Positions 37,957 through 46,633 of a stretch of DNA of 64,000 nt are shown here, in pieces; positions within the stretch are counted from its first letter, which is position 1; each line of letters starts with the position of its first letter. Source of the stretch: Nocardiopsis sp. CNT312 (GTDB taxonomy: Bacteria; Actinomycetota; Actinomycetes; Streptosporangiales; Streptosporangiaceae). The stretch is taken from positions 96,292 to 160,291 of the forward strand of contig NZ_AZXF01000017.1 of the NCBI RefSeq assembly GCF_000515115.1, written 5' to 3'. The notes under the pieces are model-generated. The model was not told the origin of the DNA. It worked only from the letters and a program-made list of their open reading frames with translations, and ran no database searches. The position numbers and the translations under genes were made by a program.

Positions 37957-38211
37957 GTGACCGCCGCCCAGGCCGAGCTTGAGAGACGACACCGCGCCCC
38001 CGCCCGCTGCCCCCGCTCGTGCACCGAGTACCTGAACACCCGGTACGGCATCAGAGCACCACGGCCCGGGCCGCTGTTCCGGGACGACCCGGTGAAGACG
38101 GCGGAAGCTGTCCTGCGAGGGCACGGCATCCCGTTGCGCGGCCCACCCGACGACGAGTTCCGTGAACTGTCGGCTCTGGTGCGGCTCTACCTGGCGCGAC
38201 GATCCGGCTGA
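37957..38211 (+). CDS. Small hypothetical protein
   Basis: An 84-residue protein. The GTG at 37957 has GAGGAG six bases upstream, a strong site that fixes this start over the GTG at 37942. The sequence includes RHRAPARCPRSCTEYLNTRY and FRDDPVKTAEAVLRGHGIPL, and ends in FRELSALVRLYLARRSG. It looks soluble and basic with two cysteines. I recognise no family. It follows a terminator, so it probably has its own promoter. Confidence 0.6.
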   Translation: MTAAQAELERRHRAPARCPRSCTEYLNTRYGIRAPRPGPLFRDDPVKTAEAVLRGHGIPLRGPPDDEFRELSALVRLYLARRSG

Positions 38212-38312
38212 GGATCGCGTCCTCACATCCGAGGAGTGTCGAGAAAGCCATGGCCCGCTCACTCGAACCGCGCAGACGGGTGTCCTGTGACCCAGCGGTC
38301 CTGGCCGCCCGC

Positions 38313-38876
38313 TCAGCGAAGAAGCGAGAAGACCGTTGCCGCGACGGCCGCACCGAACACCGCGCCCACGACGGTCTGTGCCGGTGTGTGGTCCCCCAGG
38401 CGTACCCGCGACCAACCGACGAGCGCGATGAGCGGAACCGTGGCCGCCATCACCGCCCCATAGGTGAGCACGAGGACGGTCGAGACACCGCCGGCCACGG
38501 CGGTGTGAACGGAGACCTTCCACTTCACGGTGATCGCCAGAGTGATGGCCAGTGCCGTCAGCATCGCGACGACCAGAGCGAACAGTTCCCGGGGCGCGTC
38601 CAGGAGCACGAGCGTCGCGATGCCGAGTGTCACGCATCCGATGACGATCAGCAGCGGAACGAAGCGCTGACGGCGTTCCCGCACATGGCGGTCGGTCCAC
38701 CAACCGATTCGGGCTCCGAGGATGAGGATCGCGTAGGGGACGATGCCGCAGAACAGTGCGGCGAGGAGACCCCAGAGAATCCCGGCGGGGGTCTGGTCGC
38801 TGTACCAGCCGATCGCGAGAAGGACGACCACGACGAGGACACCGGGCGCCAGCATCTCAGTGACGGCTCGGGCCAC
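38313..38876 (-). CDS. PAP2-like integral membrane protein
   Basis: A 187-residue polytopic protein with about six membrane segments. VSVHTAVAGG and WSRVRLGDHTPAQTVVGAV correspond to the SGH and SRxxxxxHxxxD motifs of PAP2 lipid phosphatases. The His residues and the Arg are kept. The final Asp is replaced and the N-terminal KxxxxxxRP motif is not obvious, so catalysis is uncertain. The GTG at 38876 is the first start in a frame with hydrophobic codons. It is monocistronic within the element and faces the small gene at 37957. Confidence 0.65.
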   Translation of the reverse strand: MARAVTEMLAPGVLVVVVLLAIGWYSDQTPAGILWGLLAALFCGIVPYAILILGARIGWWTDRHVRERRQRFVPLLIVIGCVTLGIATLVLLDAPRELFALVVAMLTALAITLAITVKWKVSVHTAVAGGVSTVLVLTYGAVMAATVPLIALVGWSRVRLGDHTPAQTVVGAVFGAAVAATVFSLLR

Positions 38877-39959
38877 CCGGTACCCGACCGTCGTCGAGGG
38901 GCGTCACGGCGGTTCCTCCGCACTCGTCGGTACTGTCGGCGGGAATAGGGGGGAAGGACGCGGCGAGTTCTAGCACGGCTAGAGGACCGGTGCACACGGG
39001 CAACGCTCCATCGGCGTACTTCGGTGAACGCCTCGGTATCCGCTCCGGACAGGTGAGAGGTCTCGGCAAGGCTTGCCGACGTGTCTTGCCGACCCTTCGG
39101 AAAACCTCTGTGATCAGGGAAGACACCCTTGCCGGCGGCCAGTGGAACACAGTGGTACGGGGCGGACCGTGGTGGTACACGGGCATGACCGACCTGGTAC
39201 GCCGGGGATCGCGGCACGGGACCGAGGTGCTGCGCACCCGCGGGGAACCGTCTCCGAGGCCCTGGGGCCTGCGCGATATCGACCTGAACGAAGACGAGTA
39301 GCCGTCTGACGGTGGGCATCCTCGACGGGTTGACCCAATGGTTGACTGGGGGCTACAGGGGTCGCTACAGGGGCGGGTTCACCCTTTCCGCAGCCGCCGG
39401 ACGCACCGAAGCCCGACAGGGCAGGGGATGGAGCGCTGTCGGCAAACTCCGACATCTTCTCTCTCACCTCATGTAAGAGAGAAGAACGCTTGTCTCTGAT
39501 CCTCCCTTCTCCTTGATCCCAGTAGAGCTTGCTCCTTCCATGGACACCTTTCTGGATCCTGATCACACCGAGCCATTGTGAACGCGACCTCCATCTCACC
39601 GTGGTGACACACCCGAACTCACCTTCTTCCTCCTGCTCCGGCTCCACCCATCCGCTCACCTGTGGACCCCGACTCGAGAACGCCGCTATCTCCTGTACGC
39701 CTGCCCCTGTGCCCGACTGGCGAGGGATGCAGGGTCTGGATGCGAGACCGAACCCTTCGAGCGGGTGCTGAGACCCGGAAGACGAGCACTCCGGGTCGGT
39801 GAGGCGGCTTGGCCTCCATACGGGGGAGCTGTCTCCCCACCGGAGAAGTGGGCAAGTCCGGGAGCCGAAAAGACGCCGTCGACATGTGTCACATAACCGC
39901 CTCCGGCGGGCTTCCTCCTTGCGACGGGATCTGTCGCCCACAGCGAGGAGGACGAGCGC
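38877..39959. other. Mostly gene-free 1.1-kb region with one small doubtful frame
   Basis: One frame at 38990-39301 (+, 103 residues) ends with RGEPSPRPWGLRDIDLNEDE, faintly like the end of a VOC/glyoxalase protein. It lacks the rest of the fold and a good ribosome binding site, so it may be a remnant. From 39440 to 39720 the plus strand is strikingly pyrimidine-rich (repeated CTCC and TTCC), with lower GC than its surroundings and no protein-like frame. Promoter and leader of the replication-relaxation gene presumably lie at the right end. Confidence 0.45.
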
Positions 39960-40877
39960 TTGCCGATCCGCACCACCGAAGCCAGCGAGCTGGCCCAACA
40001 CGCGCTGGCGGTGCTCTACCAGCACCGCCTGGTCACCAGCCACCAGTTGGCCCGCCTACTCACCCCGGAGGCCAACTCACGGAGATACATGCTCCACATC
40101 CTCCACCGGCTGCGGCAGCAGGGCCTGGCCGACCGGGTGGTGCCCCCGGGCCGCCGCCCGCACCGCTGGTTCCTCACTCTCGCCGGAGCACGCGCCGTAC
40201 AGGAGGCCGGGCAACTGTCGGCGCGCCCGTACCGGATGAGCCCCGAACGCGCCGCCGGACCGCTCGCCGAACACATGCTGGCCGTGGTGGAGACGGGCCT
40301 GGCCTTCTTCGCACACGCACACCGCCTGGACGACGAGTTCGGGCTCCTGCACTGGGTTCCGGAGGTGGCGCACCGCTATACCAAGGGCAGCGGCAGGTTC
40401 GCCGACACCCACGTGATCAGCGACGCCCTGATGCACTACATCACGGTGCGCCCCGACGGGCGCCGGGTCCAGTACCAGTTCCTGGTGGAGGTGGACCGCA
40501 CCACCATGCCCGTGACACGACTGGTGGCCAAGCTCGTGGCCTACGCCCGCTACTTCGACCACCACCCCCTGCGCAGGCGCACGAGCGTGACGGGCAGATC
40601 GGCGCGTCCGGCCTGGCAGGACCGGTATCCGTTCTTCCCCAGAGTGCTGCTGGTCCTGGACGGAGCCAACGAGCGGCGCCTGCGCAACCGCGGAGTCGAC
40701 CTCGCCGCCTACGCGCGGCTGCTGCCGTACCTGACGGTCGAGCGGCCGGGGTTTCGCGTCGGATACACCACGATGCCCGACCTGGTGGAGCACGGGCCGC
40801 GGGAGCGGATCTGGACCAACCTGCTCAGCCCGGGGCGGGACGGGGAGCAGTACACGGACTTCACCCTGCGCGCGTGA
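39960..40877 (+). CDS. Replication-relaxation family protein
   Basis: A 305-residue protein starting with a TTG at 39960 behind a GAGGAGGAC site. The N-terminal winged helix shows HALAVLYQHRLVTSHQLARL and SRRYMLHILHRLRQQGLADR. The rest contains the nuclease-like fold of the family (GRRVQYQFLVEVDRTTMPVT, then LVAKLVAYARYFDHHP). Replic_Relax proteins are encoded on actinomycete plasmids and integrative elements near transfer or replication genes. Here it is alone, which suggests loss of a larger mobilisation module. The precise role is not settled. Confidence 0.85.
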   Translation: MPIRTTEASELAQHALAVLYQHRLVTSHQLARLLTPEANSRRYMLHILHRLRQQGLADRVVPPGRRPHRWFLTLAGARAVQEAGQLSARPYRMSPERAAGPLAEHMLAVVETGLAFFAHAHRLDDEFGLLHWVPEVAHRYTKGSGRFADTHVISDALMHYITVRPDGRRVQYQFLVEVDRTTMPVTRLVAKLVAYARYFDHHPLRRRTSVTGRSARPAWQDRYPFFPRVLLVLDGANERRLRNRGVDLAAYARLLPYLTVERPGFRVGYTTMPDLVEHGPRERIWTNLLSPGRDGEQYTDFTLRA

Positions 40878-40995
40878 ACGCGTCTGAGCTGACGGCCGGG
40901 AACAGCGCTGTGACCAGAAGGCACAGCACGCTTGAGAGCCGACAGGCTGTTGTTCCCATGGCCCGGGGGCAGACTGACACAGGCTTCTCCGGCGA

Positions 40996-43494
40996 TCAGT
41001 TCTCGAGCGCGGGCCGTGCCGCTTTGGTGCGGTAGCCGGTGAACCAGGTGGCCACTGCGATAGCGGCCACCGTGGCGAGGAGGGGTAGCCAGGGAATCGC
41101 AGGTGGCCAGGTACCCCAGGCCCACACCGCGGCCGTCATCGCCGCGCTGCCTCCGAGCGCGCCCAGCACCGAGGCCGGGACGGCGAGGGCGAGCAGGCGT
41201 GCCGCGACCATACGGCGTATGAAACGCGGCGGTGCTCCCACCGCTGCCATGACCGCGTCGTCTCGGGCGTTCTCCTCGGCCGAAAGCGCTCCCGCGATGG
41301 CCGCTGTTCCCGCCGCGGTGACGGTGGCCAAGCCGGTGATCAGCCACAGAAGGGCGGAGATCTCCGTACCGTCGTAGCCGCGTTCGATGTAGAGCTCCGC
41401 CTGTCCTCCCAGATGGCGGTCGGTAGCCGCCTGAGCTGCCTCGATCTGGTCAGCGGTGGGATCGGTGCCCGCCACCAACAAGGCGTCGCGGGCGGTGACG
41501 GCAGCCAGGCCGTGTTCGTCCAGGTGCTGGGCGGAGATGAGGGCGTTCGGCAACCGTGTTCCGTGGTCGTCGGTCGGCACGGTCTCCGCGTCCATTTCCA
41601 CGGCAGGCCCCGAAGGGTCGGCTCCGGGGCGGAGAAGAACACGTCCGTTGTGCTGCAAGGCGTCGTCCGTCACCACCACACGGCCGTCTCGGAGCGCGCG
41701 AAGGGCCTGCTCCCGCTGACCGTCCCCGCGGAACCGGGCGGAGACCAGGGCCTCGTCGGCTACCGCGACGGCCTGTACAGGTGTGAGGCCGGGCGGCAGG
41801 TCAGGAGAGCATCCTTCCGTACCGTCGCCTGCCAGCGCACATCTCCACGTGTCGTTGTCCAGGACCACACGGGTCGGTTCGCCGTCGGTGGGCAGTGCGG
41901 CGTAGGGGATCCGGACCACTTTGGCACCACCCAGCTCCCGGGTGAGTGGGCTGAGCACGGAGTCGTCGGCCGGAAGGGGGCCGCTCACCATGGCTTGGCC
42001 GTGCAGAAGGCCGGGGACGTAGGTCGCGGCGTTGTACTCGTCGGCGCTGCGGACGAGTACTCCGGCCACCGAGGCACTGGCCGTGACCGCGCAGATCGCC
42101 ACCGCGAGGGGAAGTGACCGTGACATGGTGCGGGCCGGAGTGCGCAGCGCCACTCGCGTCCGCACCGGCAGACGCGCCGCGACCACGGAGGACAGCGACA
42201 GTAGTAGCCCGCACGATCCCAGCAGCCCGAGTGCGTAGACGACACCTCCGGCACCGGCCAGAGGTATCGCCCCGATGACGGTGCCGCCGATGAGGGCAGC
42301 CAGACCCGCTACGGCTGCGGTAGGCCAGATCCACCTTCTGCGCCGGGGAACCGTCCCACCGGGGACGTCGCGCAGCATGTCGACCGGTCCCCACCTCGCG
42401 CTCGCCCGCGCCGGCAACCACGCGGCGACCAGACCGCCCACCAGGGACAGAGCCCCGATCCAGACGAGTTGGTCCATGCGGATCACCGGTGCTCCCCAGG
42501 ACAGGCCGGTGATCCGTTCCCCCAACGGTTGGGCGAGCAAGGCAGCGACGACTCCTACGACGGTCCCTGCCAGAGCACCGGTCGCAGCCACCAGTACGCC
42601 GTGGAGCAGAACCGTGCGGCGCAACAGGCCCGGTCGTGCTCCGGCGGCGGCCAACAACCCCATGTCCCGTCGACGGCGTTGGGCGGAGAGGGTGAACACC
42701 GCCGCGGCCAGCAGCGCGACCTCTCCCAGACCCAGGGCGGTGAACAGTAGCACCGCACGGTCGTCGTCGCGTGTGGTGTCCTCGGCCGCCGGGGGTGCCC
42801 CCGGTGTCGGGCCGGAGGTGCGCGGATCCACCGTGAAACCGAGTGGACCGAGCAACTGGGTCAGTTCCGGCTCGCCTGTGCCCGAAGGCAGACCGCCCAG
42901 GAGCCACGGGCCGTTGTCCTCGGCAGAAGCGGACAGTACCGGATCCTGTGGCAGACCGACGAGGAAATCGCGGTCATGGTCGGTAGGGTCGACCACGAGG
43001 CCGGTGACGGTGACGGTGTGTTCCGAGCCCACGGTCACGCGATCGCCGATCTCCACCTGTGAACCGTGGCCGAGATGTCGGCTCACCAACACCTCACCGG
43101 TCTGTTCGGGCGTGCGCCCTTCGGCGACCTCCAACAGACCGTCCGTCAAAGGGTCGGACAGATCCGCCAGAACCACTGAAGTGGGGACCGGACCGTGGCC
43201 CGTGTCCGCCGCTATCACCGAGCCGGCGGCCGGGACGATCCTCACACCCTCCGGCAGCGCGTCTTCCAGCTCCGCGGCCGAAGCCTTCCCCGATGCCGTG
43301 TACACGCGAGCCTGGGCCGCCCCCATGGCGGCGACCTGTTCCTCCTCAGCAGTGGGAACGGCAGTGCTGTACAGGATCTGCGCGAACACGGCGACCGCTA
43401 CCGGGAGTCCGAGCAGCCCTGCTCCCGCCAGGGCACGCCTGCCGTCCTTCCTGACCATGCGCCATGCCAGACGCAGGCTGAGAGGCTTTCTCAC
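40996..43494 (-). CDS. FtsX/MacB-type ABC transporter permease
   Basis: An 832-residue permease with about ten membrane segments. An N-terminal helix (SLRLAWRMVRKDGRRALAGA) is followed by a large extracytoplasmic domain (about 40-240). A FtsX core with SAQRRRRDMGLLAAAGARPG lies in the middle, then a second large external domain and a C-terminal FtsX core (ENARDDAVMAAVGAPPRFIR). This two-FtsX layout is common in peptide-resistance and lipoprotein-type exporters of actinobacteria. The GTG at 43494 overlaps the ATPase stop. With the ATPase and the upstream secreted peptide it may form an immunity or export unit. Confidence 0.88.
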   Translation of the reverse strand: MRKPLSLRLAWRMVRKDGRRALAGAGLLGLPVAVAVFAQILYSTAVPTAEEEQVAAMGAAQARVYTASGKASAAELEDALPEGVRIVPAAGSVIAADTGHGPVPTSVVLADLSDPLTDGLLEVAEGRTPEQTGEVLVSRHLGHGSQVEIGDRVTVGSEHTVTVTGLVVDPTDHDRDFLVGLPQDPVLSASAEDNGPWLLGGLPSGTGEPELTQLLGPLGFTVDPRTSGPTPGAPPAAEDTTRDDDRAVLLFTALGLGEVALLAAAVFTLSAQRRRRDMGLLAAAGARPGLLRRTVLLHGVLVAATGALAGTVVGVVAALLAQPLGERITGLSWGAPVIRMDQLVWIGALSLVGGLVAAWLPARASARWGPVDMLRDVPGGTVPRRRRWIWPTAAVAGLAALIGGTVIGAIPLAGAGGVVYALGLLGSCGLLLSLSSVVAARLPVRTRVALRTPARTMSRSLPLAVAICAVTASASVAGVLVRSADEYNAATYVPGLLHGQAMVSGPLPADDSVLSPLTRELGGAKVVRIPYAALPTDGEPTRVVLDNDTWRCALAGDGTEGCSPDLPPGLTPVQAVAVADEALVSARFRGDGQREQALRALRDGRVVVTDDALQHNGRVLLRPGADPSGPAVEMDAETVPTDDHGTRLPNALISAQHLDEHGLAAVTARDALLVAGTDPTADQIEAAQAATDRHLGGQAELYIERGYDGTEISALLWLITGLATVTAAGTAAIAGALSAEENARDDAVMAAVGAPPRFIRRMVAARLLALAVPASVLGALGGSAAMTAAVWAWGTWPPAIPWLPLLATVAAIAVATWFTGYRTKAARPALEN

Positions 43495-44213
43495 AGCGGG
43501 TCCTTCCGGTCCTGGCCGAGTACTCCGTCGCGCATCACCAGGACCCGGTCGGCCAGCGTCGACCACTGTTGGTCATGGGTACCTATCAGTACACCCGCGC
43601 CGTGCTCGCGTGCCCGGCCGACCAGCGCATCACGCACGGCCCGGGAGGACACCGAATCCAGCGCACCGGTCGGCTCGTCGGCCACGACCAGCCTCCGGGA
43701 GCCGATGAGTGCACGGGCGATCGCCACACGCTGCCGCTGCCCGCCGGACATCTGCCCCGGATAGCGGTCCGCCAGTTCGGCGATCCCGAGTTCCTCCAAT
43801 GCCGTGAGGGCACGCTGACGTGCCCGACGGGTCCCCTCTATCTCCAGAGGGAGCGCGGTGTTCTCCAGCGCGGTGAGTACGCTCAGCAGGTTGTACTCCT
43901 GGAACACGTAACCGATGCTTCGGAGGCGCAGGTCCGCGCGGCGCTTGGCACCGATACCGACGACGTCGTTGCCGTCGACACGCACGGCTCCCCGAGTGGG
44001 CTCGGACAGGCATCCTGCGATCTGCAAGAGGCTTGACTTCCCAGCACCGCTCGGGCCGTAGACCACCACCACTTCTCCACGGGAGATCCGCAGGGATGCC
44101 TCGCGGACGGCCGTGACCTGTACCTGGCCCACACCGTGCTCACGGACGACCCCTTCCATGTCCAACGCCGGTGTCGTGTTCTCGATGCGTACCTGTCGAC
44201 CAGCCGTCGCCAT
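43491..44213 (-). CDS. ABC transporter ATP-binding protein (MacB/LolD-like)
   Basis: A 240-residue ATPase. Walker A GPSGAGKSSLLQIA, the Q-loop GYVFQEYNLLSVLTALEN, signature MSGGQRQRVAIARAL, Walker B LVVADEPTGALDS and the H-loop GTHDQQW are intact. The ATG at 44213 is preferred over an extended frame because the upstream part overlaps the terminator-like hairpin at 44236-44292. It is coupled to the FtsX-type permease. MacB/LolD-class ATPases serve mechanotransmission transporters that act on peptides or lipoproteins rather than crossing the whole membrane. Confidence 0.92.
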   Translation of the reverse strand: MATAGRQVRIENTTPALDMEGVVREHGVGQVQVTAVREASLRISRGEVVVVYGPSGAGKSSLLQIAGCLSEPTRGAVRVDGNDVVGIGAKRRADLRLRSIGYVFQEYNLLSVLTALENTALPLEIEGTRRARQRALTALEELGIAELADRYPGQMSGGQRQRVAIARALIGSRRLVVADEPTGALDSVSSRAVRDALVGRAREHGAGVLIGTHDQQWSTLADRVLVMRDGVLGQDRKDPL

Positions 44214-44235
44214 CACCGTCCGGGTTCGTTGAGAT

Positions 44236-44292
44236 GTACGGCGGCGGCCTGCGCTTACACATAGCTCCAATGAGCACAGGCCGCCGCCGTAC
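44236..44292 (-). terminator. 16-bp hairpin between the secreted peptide gene and the ABC operon
   Basis: GTACGGCGGCGGCCTG and CAGGCCGCCGCCGTAC are perfect arms around a 25-base loop. Placed between two same-strand units, it can end or attenuate transcription from the peptide gene into the transporter genes. Confidence 0.75.
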
Positions 44293-44379
44293 GGTATTCC
44301 ATCATTTCCGTCTGCGTGGTCACCACCCTACAAGGGTGCGTTCAGCGGAAAGAGGGGAATGTTATTCAGATTATGCAGG

Positions 44380-44694
44380 TCAACGCAGTTCGATGATCGC
44401 GGTGCGCGCGTCTCCCAACGTGCAGCTCACGGTGACGTTTCCGTCGCCGCTCTGCCAGGATGAGTATCGGTCGGGCTGGAAGGGGCAGTCAGCGCGCAGA
44501 CGCCACTCCTCGCTGAACGATCCGAAGCAGCTCGCGTAAGCGTCACCATTGCTGACACCCTTGGCGCAGTCCAGCAGCATCGCACTCGAGTTGGTTGCGG
44601 TGGCGTCGGCCCAGGCCGGGGTGGCAGCGGCAGCCATTCCAGCGGCGAGAAGGGCAACGGCAGCAGACTTCTTCATAGCACTGTGGGTTCGCAT
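44380..44694 (-). CDS. Small secreted four-cysteine protein
   Basis: A 104-residue precursor from an ATG at 44694 with an AAAGGAAAG site. The signal peptide is clear: basic start MRTHSAMKKS, hydrophobic AAVALLAAGMAAAA, cleavage after PAWA. The mature part of about 75 residues contains four cysteines (LLDCAKG, ASCFGSF, RADCPFQ, VSCTLG), enough for two disulfides, and is otherwise polar. It precedes the ABC ATPase and permease genes on the same strand. No family is recognised. It may be a substrate, a sensor or a toxin-like product of the transporter unit, all inferred from position. Confidence 0.75.
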   Translation of the reverse strand: MRTHSAMKKSAAVALLAAGMAAAATPAWADATATNSSAMLLDCAKGVSNGDAYASCFGSFSEEWRLRADCPFQPDRYSSWQSGDGNVTVSCTLGDARTAIIELR

Positions 44695-45038
44695 TTTCTT
44701 TCCTTTCTCGATGAAGTTTGAAACTTCGCATGAAGCGTAAAATGAAGTTGAACCAAGAGTCAACGGTACTGGGGCTCATCTCGTTATTGCAGGGCATGGG
44801 GGGTCGTTGGAATCGATGGGTAAAATTCGCAGGTCAGGGTTGGCGTGTTAAATTATTTTTTGGGATCGACGGCCGATTGCGGCCATCTTCTTTACAGGAC
44901 TTGACGCGGGTGCCTTATTGCTCTACACGGTTTTGTTTTCGCTGTTGAAAGGCTTGATTCGTTGCTTTGGGGTCGGCGTGCCCTCGAGTTGATCGCTTGG
45001 AGTGTTTCTTTTGTCACTTTTTGTGCTTCAGGGGTGGC
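44695..45038 (-). promoter_or_regulatory. A/T-richer control region upstream of the secreted peptide
   Basis: A 344-bp gene-free stretch clearly richer in A and T than its surroundings (for example TTAAATTATTTTTTGGGATC near 44850). Close to the peptide gene lie a perfect palindrome GAAGTTT-G-AAACTTC (44713-44727) and three ATGAAG copies at 44711, 44730 and 44742, which could be operator sites. The composition suggests separate origin. Confidence 0.5.
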
Positions 45039-46397
45039 TCAGCGGAGTCCGGCGCCGACCGCGCCCGCTCCTCGATTGCGGACGGCGCTGAGCGCCGCCA
45101 CGGCGCTGTCGTCGGCTTCGGGCAGGGTGTGCAGGTAGCGCTCGGTCGTGGTGATGGAGGCGTGCCCCAGACGGTCGCGGACCACGGTGAGGTTGGCGCC
45201 CCCGGCGAGGAGCCACGAGGCGTGGGCGTGCCGCAGTTGGTGCGGGGTCACCGATGCCGGCAAACCCGCCCTCTCCCTTGCCGGGTGCCAGACGTTCTTG
45301 CGGAACCAGTCGGCCGGGATGTGCCCGTCGGTGGTGACCCTCCTGCGTCTCCTCGGCCTGTCCCTGCCCTCGGCCCGGCGGAGGGCGCGGTAGCGGGCGA
45401 ACGTGGCCCGGCAGTGCTCGCAGCGGCACCTCCCGTTCGTGTACGCGGTCGTCGTGCCGTGCTTGTACCTTTTCCCCTCGTCGTTGGGCGCGGTGAGCCC
45501 GAGGTCCACGCCATCGGGGACCTCGGGGATCGGGGCGTCGTCGTCCTGCTCGGGGAAGGGGAAGAGCAGGTCGTCGTCGCGGATCCCGTTCGCCATGGCG
45601 TAGGCGAGGACCGTCGTCACCAGGGGGCGGCCGAGCTTGAGGCGGCGGAACGTGCGGTCCTTGGGGTAGTCCTTCACCAGGAACCGCCCGCCGGTCGGGT
45701 GGGCCCTGGCGGTGAGTTCCACGACGGACCGGCTGACGGTGAGGATGCCCGTCGCCCGGTCGATGTCCTTGAGCCGGATCTCGCTGAGCTCTCCCCACCG
45801 CAGCCCCGACTCGATGTCGAACTCAACCAGGAGCCGGAACCGCTCGCCCTCGATCGCGTCGTGGAAGGCGGAGAACTGTTCGGGGGTGATGATCTCGAAC
45901 TGCTTCTTGCCCACCGTCGGCAGCACGACACCCTTGCAGGGGTGGGTGAAGATGACCTGGTTGACCACGGCCGAGGTGAAGATCGCCGACAGGACCGTGG
46001 CCATGCGGTGGATGGAGGAGGCGGCGAGGCCCTCCTTCTGGCACTGCCGGACCCATGCCTGGACGTGCTGGGGCAGGATCTCGTTCATGCGCATCCTGCC
46101 GAACTCGGGGATGAAGCGCTTGTGGACGGTGTAGGTGACGTTCTGGCGGGTGGACTCCTCCATGACGTGGTCGGGCAGCCAGGTGTCCAGGACGAAGTCG
46201 GCGAAGCGCTGGCGCCCGTGCCTGGTGCTGGTGACGCGGCCCTCGGCGACCTTGGCCTCGGCGCGCTGCCACGCCTTGTCGGCCTCCTTGGCGGTGGCGA
46301 AGGTGCCCGCCGAGCGCTCGTCGCCCTTGATGTCGGTGTAGTACGCGGTGAAGCGTGTCCCGCCCCTGGCGCCGGTTCGGGCGCGTGAGAATCCCAC
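45039..46397 (-). CDS. Tyrosine recombinase (integrase) of the element
   Basis: A 452-residue phage-type integrase. An N-terminal arm-binding region is followed by the SAM-like core domain (QNVTYTVHKRFIPEFGRMRM). The catalytic domain has Arg200 in GLRWGELSEIRL, H-x-x-R around residue 389 in HQLRHAHASWLL, RLGHASITTTERY and the nucleophile Tyr421. An insertion with CRCEHCRATFARYRALRRAEGR looks like a small zinc or basic module. The GTG at 46397 begins VGFSRARTGARGG. The open frame extends further but without a clear site. It sits 158 bp from attR and should cut in the tRNA anticodon loop region. Confidence 0.93.
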   Translation of the reverse strand: MGFSRARTGARGGTRFTAYYTDIKGDERSAGTFATAKEADKAWQRAEAKVAEGRVTSTRHGRQRFADFVLDTWLPDHVMEESTRQNVTYTVHKRFIPEFGRMRMNEILPQHVQAWVRQCQKEGLAASSIHRMATVLSAIFTSAVVNQVIFTHPCKGVVLPTVGKKQFEIITPEQFSAFHDAIEGERFRLLVEFDIESGLRWGELSEIRLKDIDRATGILTVSRSVVELTARAHPTGGRFLVKDYPKDRTFRRLKLGRPLVTTVLAYAMANGIRDDDLLFPFPEQDDDAPIPEVPDGVDLGLTAPNDEGKRYKHGTTTAYTNGRCRCEHCRATFARYRALRRAEGRDRPRRRRRVTTDGHIPADWFRKNVWHPARERAGLPASVTPHQLRHAHASWLLAGGANLTVVRDRLGHASITTTERYLHTLPEADDSAVAALSAVRNRGAGAVGAGLR

Positions 46398-46554
46398 GTG
46401 GACAGACCCCTGTTCTTGACCGTGATCTGACCGTGTGACCGTGTGGCAGAGCACGGTACCCGGTGTCACTCCGCGAACGGCGGCAAGCCGCTCAACAGGG
46501 GAAAGGCCGTTCCGGTGGGGGCTGTGACGGGTCGTTCCAGGGGGCGGATGATCG

Positions 46555-46598
46555 CTGATAAGGATGAGGCCCCAGGTTCAAGTCCTGGTACGCCCACC
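46555..46598 (+). repeat. attR: 44-bp direct repeat of the tRNA-Ile 3' half
   Basis: Identical to 23836-23879. Here it lacks the 5' half of a tRNA, so it is an attachment-site copy and not a gene. Confidence 0.93.
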
Positions 46599-46603
46599 AG
46601 CCA

Positions 46604-46633
46604 AAAGACCCGCCGAATCATCGGCGGGTCTTT
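46604..46633 (+). terminator. Original tRNA-Ile terminator, now outside attR
   Basis: Perfect 13-bp stem (AAAGACCCGCCGA / TCGGCGGGTCTTT) with ATCA loop, five bases beyond attR. Its stem and run of T fit a chromosomal tRNA terminator left behind by the insertion. Confidence 0.8.

Larger units (their letters stand above)
23836..46598. mobile_element. 22.8-kb integrative element in tRNA-Ile
   Basis: The element is bounded by 44-bp repeats of the tRNA-Ile 3' half. It has an excisionase-like gene near the left end (24649-24912) and a tyrosine recombinase next to the right end (45039-46397). A replication-relaxation protein (39960-40877) is typical of actinomycete integrative elements and plasmids. 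I see no TraB/FtsK-like transfer gene and no Rep or primase, so it is probably not self-transmissible as it stands. Cargo includes the FxLD lanthipeptide genes, regulators and an ABC transporter with a secreted peptide. Several broken genes suggest it has been resident and decaying for some time. Confidence 0.88.

Noticed and set aside
39114..40043. 309-residue minus-strand frame upstream of and into the replication-relaxation gene
   Set aside because: It overlaps a supported gene and a pyrimidine-rich leader. The translation is low-complexity Arg/Ser/Gly.
46555..46598. A second tRNA gene near 46.6 kb
   Set aside because: Only the anticodon-loop-to-3' half is present, without acceptor 5' strand or D arm, so it is an attachment site copy.
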